Shown here one piece after another: positions 34,897 through 48,199 of a DNA stretch of 64,000 nt. The notes under the pieces were generated by a model. It saw only the letters and a list, made by a program, of their open reading frames with translations. It did no database searches and was not told the DNA's origin. The position numbers and the translations under genes are program-made. The stretch's first letter is position 1. Each line of letters starts with the position of its first letter. The stretch comes from Piliocolobus tephrosceles (lineage: Eukaryota > Chordata > Mammalia > Primates > Cercopithecidae): positions 103,436,414-103,500,413 of the forward strand of contig NC_045436.1 of NCBI RefSeq assembly GCF_002776525.5, written 5' to 3'.

Positions 34897-35199
34897 ACTT
34901 ATTTTTTTGAGATAGGGTCTGACTCTGTCATCCAGGCTGGAGTACAGTGGTGAAATCACAGCTCACTGCAACCTCAGACTCCCAGGCTCAAGCCACTCCC
35001 CATCTTAGCCTCCTGAGGAGCTGAGACTCCAGGGACTCCAGGTGCATGCCACCATGCCTGGCTAATTTTTTTATTTTTTGTGGAGATGGGTTTTTGCCAT
35101 GATGTCCAGGCTGGTCTCGAACTCCTAAGCTCAAACGATCTGCCCATCTCAGACTCTTCAAGTGCTGGGATTATAGGCTCAAGCCACCACACCCAGCCT
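34897..35199 (-). mobile_element. AluJ-like, reverse
   Basis: Old complete reverse Alu, from ttatttttttgagatagggt to accacacccagcc, with a ccagggactccagg small duplication near 35028-35042. Confidence 0.92.
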
Positions 35200-35344
35200 A
35201 GAAATATATTTTAAAAGCAAATAAAAATGACAGGAGATGGCAGGGTTGCACAAGGGCATTTGGGAACCTTAAACCTAGGTTTCTGCCTTGCAGTAAGGAC
35301 TGTGGAAGACAGTCCTAGAAATTGTGTAAATATATATCACTTAC

Positions 35345-35742
35345 TGAATAATGGCCACCCAAAGATGTCAGGTCTTAATCCCTGAAACCTGGAAATGTTA
35401 CTTTATTAGAAAAGAGGGCCTTTGCAGATGTGATTAAAGAGCATGACAGAGAGATTATCCAGGATTATCTGGGTGGGCCCTAAATCTAGTAGGAAGTGTC
35501 CTTATAAGAGAAACAGGGAGATTTGGTTCACACACACAGGAGAGGCTACATGAACATGGAGGCAGAGATGGGTATGACACAGCCACAATCCAAGGATTGC
35601 TGACAGTCACCAGAAGCTGGAAATGAAAAGGAACAGATTTTCCCCCAAACCCTCAGAAGACAGTCCATAAATGTCTTTTGTTTTAATCCACCAAATTTGT
35701 GACAATCTGTTACAACAGCCAAGGGAAACTAATACAAAAGAG
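35345..35742 (+). mobile_element. Solo LTR, MLT-like (ERVL-MaLR type), forward
   Basis: Blocks typical of old MaLR-type LTRs are in order: gggcctttgcagatgtgatt, ggattatctgggtgggccct, gtgtccttataagagaaaca, caccagaagctggaaatg, and the 3' end acaacagccaagggaaacta. No internal retroviral region. Subfamily uncertain. Confidence 0.78.
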
Positions 35743-36771
35743 ATGGCGACAACACTTCCAATGACCTAGAAAGGAGCCTGTAAACAGCTGGGGTTTTAAA
35801 ATGAGTCCACCCTAAATCCTCAAATACTAGCAAATGGTCCTAACTTTTAATTAGCCAATCATTTTTGTGGAGAATCTAGAGTGTGCAAGGCATTCAGAGA
35901 GGTGGTAACCAAAGAAAATCTTTTCTCACGCCACCCTCTCCTCTCTTTAATAGGAGGAAACTGTTAAACCAATGGCACGTTAATGTCCTTGGAACCCCAA
36001 GGCAGAGTATCTGTGGTAAGAAACTGAGTTCAATTACTAAATGTCATTTTACAACTTTTATTATTTCTCAACTAGGAAAAGAAATGTGAACTGTTCAGGG
36101 GGTGGTATATGTCTGAAGCAAAGTCTACGGCAATATACAAAAAGAAAAAGAATAGGGAGGGTTTCGAAATTTGTGTCTCATTATGAAACAGAAATGTGAA
36201 GAGCAAAAAACAGTCATAGCTATACAATATTTATTATGGGAAACTCTAGGACTCTAAAGAGAAGGGCCCAATACACCATTATTTGTGGACCAGAAAATTG
36301 ATGATAAAATAGCCTCATTTGAGATCTTATTTTAATTAACTAATAAACCCTCTGTGTGTTTAAAAAATGAAGTGGAAAGGACCTAGAATTAACTTTGGAA
36401 GAAACTGTATAATCTCTAAGTCTGGAGTACCAGAATAACCTGATACTCTGAATACAATGACCTTGCTAATTTTTTAACAACCAAGTAAAATTGTTTTATA
36501 GCCAGGTTAATAATTTTCCACATATTTGAATCTTAAATTTAGGAAGTTTCATAGGGAGAACAATGTCTCAGCAATTTAGAACTTAATCACACAGATGCTT
36601 TCGACATTCTGAATTTGATTTTTAAAAAATCAATGTGATGTAAACTTTTAATACAGTTTTCATTTTGAAACCAAGATAATATTTTATCTATTCATAAATT
36701 AAAATTAAAAATAAAAGTAATATGCAGAGAAAAAACGTATTTCACAAAAACGTTCATACTTTCGCTATATG
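35743..36771. other. Unassigned AT-rich sequence
   Basis: Nothing recognised except short open frames. Confidence 0.4.
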
Positions 36772-38522
36772 GTTGATTTTTTTTTAAGTTTTAAGTTTAG
36801 GGGTACATGTCTGGGTTTGTCATAGGGGTTTGTTATATAGATTATTTTGTCACCCAGGTACTAAGCCTAGTACCCAATAGTTATTTTTCTCACTCCTCTC
36901 CCTCCTTCCACCCTCTACCCTACAATAGGCCTCAGTGTCTGTTGTTCCCCTCTATGTGTCCATGTGTTCTCATCATTTAGCTCCCACTTATAAGTGAGAA
37001 CATCTGATATTTGGTTTTCTGTTCCTGCATTAGTTTTCTAAGGATAATGATCTCCAGCTCCATCCATGTACCGCTGAAGGACATGATCTTGTTCTTCTTT
37101 TATAGCTGCATAGCATTCCATGGTATATGTGTACCACATTTTCTTTATTTAATCTACATGGGTATTTGCTATTGTAAATAGTGTTTCAATGAACATACAT
37201 GTGTATTGTCTTTATGACAGAATGATTAATCTTCCTTTGGGTACATACACAGGAATGGGATTGCTGGGTCGAATGGTAGTTCTGTCCCACCAAGAGTGTA
37301 TAAGCATTCCTTTTTCTCAGCAACCTCGTCAGCAACTGTTATTTTTTGATGTTTTAATAACAGCAATTCTGACAGGTACGAGACGGTGTCCCACCGTGAT
37401 TTTGATTTGCATTTCTCTAATGATCAGTGATGTTGAACTCTTTTTCCATATAGTTTTTTGCTGCACGTGTGTCTTCCTTTGAAAAGTGGTCATGCCCTTT
37501 GTCCACGTTTTAATGGGGCTTGTTTTTTCTTGTAAATTTTTTGAAGTTCCTTATAGATGCTAGATGTTGGACCTTTGTCAGATGCATAGTTTGCAAATTT
37601 TTCTCCCATTCTGTAAGTCATCTCTTTACTCTGTTGATAGTTTCTTTTGCTGTGCAGAAACTGTTCAGTTTAATTAGATCCCATTTGTCAATTTTTGCTT
37701 TTGTTGCTTTTAGTGTCTTTGTCATGAAACATTTGCCTGTTCCTATGTCCAGAATGATATTGCCTAGGTTGTCTTCCAGGGTTTTTACAGTTTGGGGTTT
37801 TACATTTGATCCATTTTGAGTTGATTTTTGTATATGTTATAAGGAAGGGGTCCAGTTTCAATATCCTGCATATGGCTAGCCAGTTATCCCACTACCATTT
37901 ATTGAATAAGTCCTTTCCCCACTGCTTGTTTTTGTCAGCTTTGTTGAAAATCAGATGGTTGTACGTGTGCAACCTTATTTCTGGGTTCTATTCTGTTCCA
38001 TTGGTCTATGTGTCTGTTTTTGTACCAGTACTGTGCTATTTTGATAGTATAATTTGAAGTTGGATAGTGTGACACCTCCAGCTTTGTTCTTTTTGCTTAG
38101 GACTGCCTTAGCTATTTGGGCTGTTTTTTTAGTTCCATATAAATGTTTAAATATTTTATTTTTCTAGTTCGGAGAAGAACGCCATTGGTAATTTGATAGA
38201 AAAAGCTTTGACTCTATAAATTGATTTGGGAAGTATGGACATTTTAATGATATTAGTTCTTCCTATCAATGAGCGTGGAATGTTTTTCCATTTGTTTTAT
38301 CATGTTTGATTTTTCTGAGCAGTGGTTTGTAGTTCTCCTTGTAGAGATCTTTCACTTCCCTGGCTAGCTGTATTCCTAGGTACTTTATTCTTTTAGGGGC
38401 AATTGTGAAAGGGACTGTGTTCCTGATTTGGTTTGTGGCTTGACTGTTGTTGGTATACAGGAATGCTAGTGATTTTTGTACATTTTGTATCCTGAAACTT
38501 TGCTGAAGTTGTATATCAGGTG
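36772..38522 (-). mobile_element. L1 3' part (ORF2 end and 3' UTR), reverse
   Basis: A T run at 36778-36786, then the reversed 3' UTR, then reversed ORF2 for about 1.5 kb. Landmarks are ggggtacatgtctgggtttg, gtgtccatgtgttctcatca, catagcattccatggtatat, ggtccagtttcaatatcctg, and ggtacttattc region near 38378. Many stops and indels. 5'-truncated, mid-age primate or eutherian subfamily. Confidence 0.93.
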
Positions 38523-38810
38523 AAGGAGATTTCTTTATTTGTGTGCTGACAAGGGGTCATTAATAAAATGCTAAATTGAAGTGGTAATAGTAAATATTCT
38601 TAACTTAGTCCTAGTATTAAAATGGATGCTTTTCATATGTCATCACTGGTTACAATGATGACTGGAGGTTTTTTTTACAAGATACTGTGCTCTTTAACAT
38701 TTTCAAGAGGTTCCCCTCTATTCCTAATTTACTAAGAATTGTTTTGTTTTCATTTTAATATCAGGAATGGGTGTTACATTTTATTATTATTATTTTTATC
38801 TGTGGAGATG
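38523..38810 (-). mobile_element. Continuation of L1 ORF2, reverse, with gaps
   Basis: taataaaatgctaaattgaag and ctctattcctaatttactaa followed by aatatcaggaatgggtgtta fit reversed ORF2 further upstream, but with segments missing. Either the same element after deletions or an older one beneath it. Confidence 0.6.
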
Positions 38811-39164
38811 ATATGATATTGTATATTGTGACATGTTATAATATTCATAATTATTAAATTTTAAGTGAATCAGAGCAGATACTATATGTATATAACCATT
38901 TCATTTCCCTCCTGGGCAACCAGCAAAATTTTACTTCCCAGGCACCTTTGCATTAGGTGAGATCATGTGACTGAGTTCTGACAACTACTAAGAAAGGCAG
39001 AAGGGTAGTGCTAATGGTATGTAGCCCTAAAATGCCATGCTTTCTAAAGACCTCAAGAATAGATCTACATTATATTTATTTATCTATCCTCAATAGTTTA
39101 AAGGGTACTGGGAATATAGAAGGCACAGATAAAAGTTTACTGAATGGCTGATTAAATGAAGCCA

Positions 39165-39290
39165 CCTAATGTTTTGGAAAGTTTCAGTATGTGTAAAATA
39201 GGGATAATTTTAACAATGCATACTTAAATGAACATAGAGGATAACTTGGAGATTAAATAAGGCATGTGAAATTTGTAAACTGTAAGACTC
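39165..39290 (+). mobile_element. MIR fragment, forward
   Basis: agtttcagtatgtgtaaaat followed by agggataattttaacaatgc and ttggagattaaataaggcat is MIR 3' half. Confidence 0.65.
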
Positions 39291-39594
39291 AAGAGAAAAT
39301 ATAGTTTTATTTTATTCTTTTATTCTCCCAGGAGAATCTGTCAAATGATAATAGATACGAAGGTAAAATTGCTTTCTTAGGTGACTTGAGCTCTGTTTTA
39401 TCAGAAGAATTTAAATATGATCTGAAAAACCCCTTGGTGGAGTTGTCAGGAAGGGGATGCCAACAGAATGTGCCCTCTGACTTCTTGACATCAGCTGTCC
39501 TTTCCAACTGAATTGCACCGTGATGGAATAGAGCAGGTAGGTGAGTAAGATATGCATTCATCAGGGTTATTTTTTAGTAAGGGAAGACAGTAAA

Positions 39595-39835
39595 GTGAAT
39601 AAGAGGATAGGCTTGAGATTCTGACAAATTCATTTTAAATTCCATGTCCTAAATATATGACTTTGGGAAAATTGTTATAAATATCTGTACCTTTGTTTTC
39701 TCATTAGTAAATGGACCTTTAAAAAAAATCCAGTCTAACACAGAGGGCTGTTTTGAGGTTTAAATAAAGTAATAGATGTGAAGTGCATAGCATAGTGCTG
39801 ATACATGGTTAGGGATTAGTAAATAACAGCCATTA
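39595..39835 (+). mobile_element. MIR SINE, near full-length, forward
   Basis: gacaaattcattttaaattc, atgactttgggaaaattgtt, ttttctcattagtaaatgg, gaggtttaaataaagtaata, and gcatagcatagtgctgatac in MIR order. Second MIR within 0.4 kb in the same direction. Confidence 0.8.
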
Positions 39836-40936
39836 TATTAACATCATTTTTCTTTTAAGTCGTGTTTGGTAACTAATTTGGTAATTACTAGAACAGAGTT
39901 TTCATACTCCATAAACATCTATTATTATTATTTATATTTATGGTATAATATTACCATATATATTGAAAAGTGATCACAAATATACATATATTACTCACAG
40001 TAATATATGCTGAAGAATAAACAAGGCCTGAACAAGAAAGTATTTGATTGTCTGTGAGTTTTCAGGTTCATTTTGCAGGGAGATTTTCTTTGGCAAATTA
40101 GGAAATGAAGACCAGCAATACTCTGACCTAGAGCTAGTCCAAGTTCTGAACAGCAATTTCCTCAGCTCTCTCAGATCATTATGCCACTTACCAATGACAG
40201 GCAGGTGGAGATCGGAAAATAAGAAACCTATTATTTCCTTTCTTTTCTAAAAAAGAAATATACAATTAACAAGTAATTTATGACTTAAACCAGCTGCTTT
40301 GTGAGTACTCAGAACTCAAGATGCAATAGTCGTGCTGGTCTCCTTTTCATTCCAGGTTGAGGTAATCAACTTTCATTCTTGTGCCAGAGACATCAGTGAC
40401 CTAATTTTTGCCTGGGACAATAAATGGTCCAACGTTAATAATGTTCATTAGCGGTCCATTCCTTTTTTCAAGAAAATAGCACATATTGGGTCCTGCACAT
40501 ATGTCCAAAGGGCAGAAACTCTTTTCAACTATTTCTATTTCTAACAAAAAATAAAAAATCTATAAGGGATCCCTACTTGTTATTACCTATGTGTTTATCC
40601 AGAAGTTTCTGAGGATCTAAAGTCTGAATTTAAAATCAGCTTGTATTTTATGATTATTATAACCACCAAAGTATCAATGGTGCATATTATTGGAAATATT
40701 TTGCTAGACATGGTGAAAATAAAAGTTAACGGTTGTTATCTCTATCGAAACAAAATACTAATTCAAGAAGCACAAGGAAGAGTTCAAACATTTCTCTGGT
40801 GAGGGGAAAAAAAAGGACAAACAGATCATCTATATTTCAGCATTCTCTTTACCCACAAAATCTGGTAAAAATATTTCCTTGCATGGGTGTATAGCAGTGA
40901 TATTAGCAAAGAAATCTGAATTTAAAATACTGTAAA
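39836..40936. other. Unassigned AT-rich sequence
   Basis: No gene or repeat recognised. Confidence 0.4.
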
Positions 40937-41231
40937 GGCTGGATATGGTGGCTGATGCCTGTAATCCTATCAATCAGTTTGGGAGGGCAAGGTGGGAGGA
41001 TTTTATGGCCCCAGGAGGTAACAGCAAGGGCAATATAGTAAGACTCTGGCTCTACAAAAAATTTTAAAAATTAGCCAGGCTTGGAAACATGCTCCTATAG
41101 CTCTGGTTACTCAGGAGGCTGAGGCAGGAGGATAACTTTAGCCCAGGAGTTCAAGGCTACAGTGAGCTATGATTGTACCACTGCACTTTAGCTGGGTGAC
41201 AGAGCAAGACCCTGTCTCAAAACACCAGCAA
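40937..41231 (+). mobile_element. AluJ-like, forward
   Basis: Highly diverged complete Alu (ggctggatatggtggctgat to ctgtctcaaaac). The target site actgtaaa (40929-40936) and actataaa (41237-41244) differ by one base. Confidence 0.9.
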
Positions 41232-41290
41232 AAACCACTATAAATAAAATAAGGTGTTCATTTAATATATCTCAAAAATACATCTTTTTG

Positions 41291-41597
41291 GCTGGGTGCA
41301 GTGGCTCACGCCTGTAATCCCAGAACTTTGGGAGGCCGAGGTGGGCGGATCACGAGGTCAGGAGTTTGAGACCAGCCTGACCAACATGGTGAAACCCCGA
41401 CTCTGCTAAAAATACAAAAATTAGACAGGCGTGGTGGTCCCTGCCTATAACCCCAGCTACTCAGGCGGCTGAGGCAGGAGAACCGCTTGAACCCAGGAGG
41501 TGGAGCTTGTAGTGAGCTGAGATCACACCACTGCACTACAGTCTGGATGACAGAGTGAGACTCTGTCTCAAAACAAAAACAAAAACAAAAACAAAAA
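41291..41597 (+). mobile_element. Alu (S/Y-type), forward
   Basis: Complete Alu in the same direction 60 bp after the previous one. The tail is (CAAAAA)n. Target site acatcttttt on both sides. Confidence 0.95.
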
Positions 41598-42364
41598 CAT
41601 CTTTTTGAAAAGCATGTATTTCAGGGAAATGTGTTTTGTGTCTAGTGGAAATCTGTTTCACTGGATTTTTAAAGTATATTAATGATGGTTAGTTATAGAA
41701 AAATGTTGATATAAAAGTGCACTCTATATTAAAATTTCTTATTATGACAGATGAGTTTTAGTAAGCAAGATGAAATTTTACGTTATCAGTTCTTCTTAAC
41801 TAGTAGTTTTCACAGTATATTAAGCATTTTTATTTAATAATCAAGCAAAATATATTTTTATTAAATTACTTTAAAATATGGCATATCTAGTGATTGAATG
41901 GATGTAATATTTAACAGATTGGAAGTCCATCAAAAAAAAAAAAAGAATTTCTCTAACAATTTTACATCTACATATCACATAAAGTACTTTAGTTACTCAG
42001 TTCATCCTCCTACCAATGCCTGAATTCTATCTTCAACCAGCTGGAGGAAGATCTCTTCATAGTGGTGACCTCGATCTTTTTAAAGTTCTACTTCATACTC
42101 AGCTGAAATCTGGCTCTTGCGAATATCTGTGCTCTCTCCCCTGCAACAATTGGCTGAGAATATCCTCTGGTTCTTGACATCTTTAAAGACACCTGCCATG
42201 CCCACATTGTCTTCCTTTCCCCTCTTAATATCTTATTCAACTGTTAAGAAAAATTAACCTCCAGACCCCTCATGACCCAGATATTCCACCATGCTTATTT
42301 GTCACTGTAACTGTTACAACATGGTGCTCTAAAACAGTGCCCAACATGAGAAGCCACAGAAGAG
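41598..42364. other. Unassigned sequence
   Basis: No gene seen. An A run lies at 41933-41944. The part at 42020-42290 may be an old repeat I cannot name. Confidence 0.35.
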
Positions 42365-42570
42365 AGAATAAAAACATGAATTCTGGAGTCAAACTGTCTT
42401 TTTTCACATATAAACTTTCCTCCTTGTTAGGTACAACTTTGAGCAAGTTCCTGACCCTCTCTGTGCCTCATTCTCTTCATCTATAAAATACAGATAATAC
42501 TAGCAATTAACTCATGACCGTCGATAGCTGAACACGATGCCTGCATGTGGTAAGCACATGAAAACATGCT
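42365..42570 (+). mobile_element. MIR SINE, near full-length, forward
   Basis: gaattctggagtcaaactgt, acaactttgagcaagttcct, tctgtgcctcattctcttca, and aaatacagataatactagca follow MIR order. Confidence 0.88.
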
Positions 42571-43954
42571 CATTTCTAAAAATGTTGGACTATAGCCTTC
42601 CCTATCTACACAATAGAATTCAATCAAAAGGTTCTGAAATTTTGCTAACTCTACAGGTGTTCTGATGACATTGTTGTTGCTCACAGTGAGTGTCTAATCA
42701 CTTTCCACAGGAATAGTTACATGCATGCAAGTGATATTATATTCATTCAAGTAATTATTGAACTTAAATATGTATGTGCCTTATTTTTATATGTATATTT
42801 GTATATCTTGTTTAAATTTTCTTGTTGGTTTGAGTCAAAAAATTAAATTTTAAAGTATAGTATCTGTCATTTGTGTAAATTTAATTCTTTATGAAGAATT
42901 TTTAAATATATCTTAAGTAAACTTGGTAAAAATCTCATATTTCATTAATTTTTTAATTTGCATTTTCTCCTTTTATATTTTTTAATTTGGGATACATCTT
43001 ATAGACAATAGTAGATCATAATTCAAATTATAGTGTGTTATTATTCTTAGTAACACCTAAAATGATGGTATGTCTTACATTTGATTTGGTCTGACATTAA
43101 CTGAACTGTAGTTTAAATGTGAAGAATGGGTATATTAATCATAAAAAGCAACAAAATCTAAAGGAAACTCTTTATCTTTTCTACTTTCCTAAGTGATTCC
43201 ATTCTACTTAGATTCATCCACTCCAAACTTTTAAAACTTATTGACCCTTGGTCAATCAAAGTACCTTATGATATTTTCTTACTTTTCATTTAAAAAAATA
43301 TTCTATCTGGTTGCTAATATCTTCAAAAATCTTTAATAAGCCCTACTATCTGCCGATAAGTTATTGAGGATATAGTACTTAAAAACAAAGAACAAAATAT
43401 AAATTAACAAAAACAAAATGTAGATCTTGTCCTCGGAGTTTCCTTTGTAATGAACAAAGAGAAATATATGCCATATGATGTCACATATTACTTAAAGTTG
43501 TTCAAAATATTTTTAAATAAATGAAGACAAAGAACTGAGTGTCATAGTTTTTAATCCCTCCACAGGTCACAGCACATTGGCTTATATACTGTAAATGGAC
43601 AATACATTCAGTACTTCATGAAGGTTCTTTGGCAAAAGCTACATTTAGATATTGCCCAACTTCTCCTATCACTACCATATTTTCTCTTATTTTTTGATGG
43701 CCTCCATTCCAAAACTATCTTATAAAATAATTTTCTCATCATGGTCAATAAATTTTAACTCATAAATAAGGGGTTTGATGCTAACACTTCAACACATTCT
43801 CATAAGCATTTTTAGAAACCTGAAGTTGAGGAAGAAATGGTTTCTTTGACTAAAAGGCTGGAAGCTACAATGGTAGATAGAAGATATACTGAAGTACAGC
43901 ATTAAAAACTTGTATGCAAATGTACACAGTGGATCTACTAATAAATCTGACAAA
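42571..43954. other. Unassigned AT-rich sequence
   Basis: Nothing recognised. Confidence 0.4.
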
Positions 43955-44345
43955 TGGGGTACAACCTAAATATTTTTCAGCAGGTGACTGGACAAAAAAT
44001 CTGTGATACATCCATACAATTGAATTGACTACTACTCTATATTGAAAAGTAAGGAGCTACTGGTAACACACAACAGCACGAAAGAATTTCAGGTGCATTA
44101 TGTTCAATGAAAGATGACAGGCTCAAAGGTTACATGCTATAGATTGCATAATATAATATTCTGGCAAAGATAAAACTGCAGGGACAGAAAATATACCAGT
44201 CATTACCAGGGGCTGAGGGTGGGGGAGGGGTTGACTATGAAGGGGCAAAGGGGACTTTTTATGGGGTAGCATAACTGTTCTATAACTTGATTGTGGTAGT
44301 GATTACATAACTGTATGTAAATTATACCTCAATAAACCTGACTTT
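43955..44345 (+). mobile_element. L1M 3' end, forward, 5'-truncated
   Basis: Starts at the end of ORF2 (gatacatccatacaattgaa) and runs through gtcattaccaggggctgagg and ataacttgattgtggtagtg to the 3' end atacctcaataaacctgact. Ancient, no reading frame. Confidence 0.85.
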
Positions 44346-44390
44346 TAAAATGCAGTGTTGTTGATGCTCTGGGGTATCAGAGAGTGCCTT

Positions 44391-44745
44391 AGTCTGTTTG
44401 GGTTGCTATAACAACATACCACAGACTGAATGACTTGTAAAAAAGATAAATGTCTTTCTCACAGTTCTGGAGGTTGAGAAGTCCAATATCAAGGCGCCAG
44501 CAGATTTGGTGTCTAGTCAGGGTCAGCTTTCTAGATGGCAGTCTTTTTGCTGTTACCTCACATGGCAGAAAGGGCAAGGATCTCTCTGGGGCCTCTTTTA
44601 TAAGGACACAAATCTCATTCTTGAGTGCACTACCCTCATGATGTCATCAACTCCCCCAAGTTCCCACCTTCTCATATCATTATCTTGGGGGTATTTCGAT
44701 GTGTGAATGTAGTAGGGGACACTAACTGCAAACATTCAGAACATA
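44391..44745 (-). mobile_element. Solo LTR, MLT1/MST-like (ERVL-MaLR), reverse
   Basis: Reversed MaLR LTR: ccttagtctgtttgggttgc, cataccacagactgaatgac, cacagttctggaggttgaga, ataaggacacaaatctcatt, and caaacattcagaacatagaa at the other end. Confidence 0.82.
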
Positions 44746-46779
44746 GAAGAGGGTTGCCCACTGCTGCCAGCCAAGTCAACGTAAAACAGCACTTCATCCT
44801 TACTGGGTGTCTAGGACCATCTGTCATCTCATCTCACCTACCCTGAACATCTACCACACTCAATGCAGAGAAAATAGTAGTGTCTCTCACATGACATATA
44901 CTAAAAATATGTGTAGAATGAGAAGTTTAATAAATGAATAAAACCATGTGAATGAATTTCTTAAATGTCTATGGTCTTGGTGACCAGGCAACTTTTAATT
45001 ATTCTATTTCCACTGACTTAAAGGATAAAATTTGCTTCTTTCATAGTCTCATTTTTATCAACAATGACCCTCTTGTTTCAGTCATAATCTTGGTAGGATC
45101 CTTAGTTTCTTTTATATTCATTTTTCTCCTTCACCCTCCCAATAAGTGGGCTTCTCTTCTCTATTCTTTCCCCTAAGTAAATTCTCCTTTCACATGCTTC
45201 TCGGTGGTGGTCTCACTTCTGACCTCCACCTCTGCCCACCTCTGTCCATCACAGCTGGCCACAGACAGCCTTCCCTGTCACTGTTCTGAGTATATTTTGT
45301 ATTTCTCAGACCCCTTCATGGGTCACTTATAATAATTAAAATTTCTGTTTATGCTTACTTGCAGGTTGTTAATGAAGCTGGGGGACTGTAGATACTAGAG
45401 CTTCAATATACACATACAACAACCAAAGTCATGTAAAACTAAGCATCATATACATTTTCACAATAATGAAAACTGAAGTGAAATATTCAAAACTGAGTAC
45501 AAATGATGCTGTAAATTAAATATGCATTTAAATATTGACAATCTAGTCATATATTCTGCAAACAACCTCATCACAGGACATCAAAACTCACAAACCCCAG
45601 GGCGAACAAATGGAAAACAGAAGACAACATTTATATTTTTGTTTCTTGTATTTCATTGAATAATTTACTGATAATTTGTGTAAAAAAGTTTATCATATTG
45701 GAGACTAATTTTTTATTATTTCAAGAGTGTATTTTATAATACTTTAGAGCCTACAAAATATGAATATATGTTAATGTATATGAAAAGATTTCAAAAATAC
45801 ATTTAACAAACATTTTATAAAATAGCTGTCGAAAATGTTAATTATTAATTAAATTGATATGTTTGCTATGCTGCTAATAACCTAAAACGATCATGTCAAG
45901 GTATGCATTATTCTAATTTTAAGAACGTGGCATCTGTATAAATACAATGTACATCTGTTTCTCTAGGCAGAAGAAGAAAAGTAGGTATTTTTTGAAAACT
46001 TGTTTCACTTCTCTGTTTTGTTCTGCCTTTTCACCAAAACATAATAGAATGTACTTCCCCTTTTAAGTTACTTCTCTTCCTTTGTCTATATATTTACATA
46101 TGCTAGAGTCATAAAGAGAAAAGCTTTATTACATATGTCGGTGTATATATTATATACATACATCTTATAACTAGAGAGAAAGGAAAAAGAGAGACACACA
46201 TTCACAGGCTGACTGGAATGCAGGGGAGATGAAACAACCTTTCAGAAGAAAAATATGTACCATGGGTTTATGGACTTTTGGACAGTCTTCCTTAGACTCA
46301 GGAACTGAGTCCAAATCTCTGGTTATTTTGTTCTCTCAAACAAGACATGAAGGAAGTATGATCTGACCACATTGCAGATGGTTTGGATAATCAGCATTCA
46401 AAAAAGAATTTTTATTAAATCCATTTACCATATGTTTCCATTAAGCTGGAGCCTCTATTGTATTATACAAACACACATAGTACACACATATCTATATATG
46501 AATCTTGATGTCACTAACTCTATACTTTGTGCTAATGTAAGAGCTTACTGTGTTCCTGAACATCTGTCAGGACCACCCAAGAAATTCTGAATTGTAAAAA
46601 GAAAAAATTTCAATCAACCAAAATCGGACCAGATAAGACATGAAATATCAGGACAGGCTTTTGTATTTGTGACAACTGTCCCAAATTCTTCATTGATTGA
46701 CATATTTATTTTACAGTAGGATGCAACCACTGTAAAATAATTGCCATCTTAAGATGCATAAGGTATAGTTTTTTTGAAA
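44746..46779. other. Unassigned sequence
   Basis: About 2 kb with no Alu, L1 or LTR recognised and no credible gene. Confidence 0.4.
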
Positions 46780-47010
46780 AGATGCAAACAACAAAATTGA
46801 CAACCAAAACAAAACAAGATGACATTGGAGACTCAGGGTGGGAAAAGTTGAGAGAGGGGTGAGGGAAAAAAGACTACATATTGGGCACAGTGTACAGTGT
46901 TCAGGTGATGGGTGCACTAAAATCTCAGAAGTCACCACTAAAGAACTTACCCATGTAACCAAAACCTGCCTGTATGCAAAAATTATTGAAATAAAAAACT
47001 AAAACAAAAC
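46780..47010 (+). mobile_element. L1 3' UTR (L1PB/L1MA-like), forward, 5'-truncated
   Basis: ggagactcagggtgggaaaa, gggcacagtgtacagtgttc, aggtgatgggtgcactaaaa, and taaagaacttacccatgtaa identify the L1 3' UTR. The A-rich tail is (AAAAC)n. Confidence 0.88.
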
Positions 47011-47569
47011 AAAAGGCTATGAGGCAAGGAATATAATAAACAGATAGTGTGATTAAGAAGATAAAATGTGTTTTAAGTCTAGTGTGGCCATACGCAAGAA
47101 GAAATACAAGTAGTTGATAGAGGGAGAGATAACAGCAAGTGGTCACTATCACATCTCCTTTGCTATAAACCTTTTCTTTAAAAATCCTGTAATTATGATG
47201 ACAGAGAGACTAATGAAATACTCAAAAGTTATTCACTTTATTTCTTATAATGAAATATTTCTTCCAATTCAAGATCATCTTAATTCATAAATTTCCAAGG
47301 AGAAAAAATTTCTCAAGGAATAAATATTGCAAATTATGTCTACATAAAAAATACAACAGCATGAAACAAATAAAGAGAAATATTTTATTTTTGTTTTGCC
47401 TGCTGGAAGACATTATAAAAAGGAAAATATACCAGATACATTTCAAAAATAGAGTGATTTTCCATTTTTTTCTCTAGTGATATCTTACATTCACCATGTC
47501 TACTTTACCTCAAACTCTTAATAATAAAAGGGTCTTTTTAGTGGACTCAGTATAAGTTCACGTTTCAAG
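47011..47569. other. Unassigned AT-rich sequence
   Basis: No gene or repeat recognised. Confidence 0.4.
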
Positions 47570-47842
47570 CTCAGACTTCTAACCTTGATTTGTTATTTAT
47601 ATATACTGCTCTTTCTCTACTTGGATATCTAACACACAACATTAAGTGGACACAAACAGAACTAAGCTCTTTAACCACCACCTTCCCAACCACCATTACC
47701 ACCATCAGCCTGCTCCCCCTGTAATCCTTCCCATCTCCATTGATGGCAATTTTGTCTTTCAGGGTATTCAGCCAAAAATCTTGAAGTTACCTTTGACTTT
47801 CCTCTTTTACACCATGTCAGGTGCATTAGCAACTTCTTTTGG

Positions 47843-47938
47843 CTTCTTCTTCCTTCTTCCTTCCTCCTTCTTCCTTCCTCCTTCCTCCTTCTCCTTCTCC
47901 TTGTCCTTTTCCTTCTCCTTCTCCTTCTTTTTTTTTTT
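47843..47938 (+). repeat. 96-nt polypyrimidine tract (TTCC/CTTCTC)n
   Basis: Only C and T on the + strand except one G at 47903. It ends in the T run of a reverse Alu, and the complement is pure GGA/GAA repeat. Capable of triplex (H-DNA) formation. Confidence 0.95.
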
Positions 47939-48199
47939 GAGACAGACTCTCACTCTTTTCCCCAGGGAGGAGTGCAGTGGCATGATCTTGGTTCACTGCA
48001 ACTTACGCCTCCCGGGTTCAAGCAATTCTCCCTGCCTCAGCCTCCCCGGTAGCTGGAATTACAGGCACCCATCCTACGCCCAGCTAATTTTTATATTTTT
48101 AGGTTAGCCAGGCTAGTCTCAAACTTCTGACCTCATGTGATCCACCCACCTCTGCCTCCCAAACTGCTGGGATTACAGGTGTGAGGCACCACGTCCGGC
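47929..48199 (-). mobile_element. Alu (S-type), reverse, with small internal deletion
   Basis: Reverse Alu from a T run to gcaccacgtccggcc. The tttttag block runs straight into gttagccaggctag, so about 25 bases of the left arm are missing. Confidence 0.92.

Noticed and set aside
47646..48107. 153-codon open frame
   Set aside because: It crosses LINE-2 remnant, the polypyrimidine tract and a reverse Alu, so it is a by-product of repeats.
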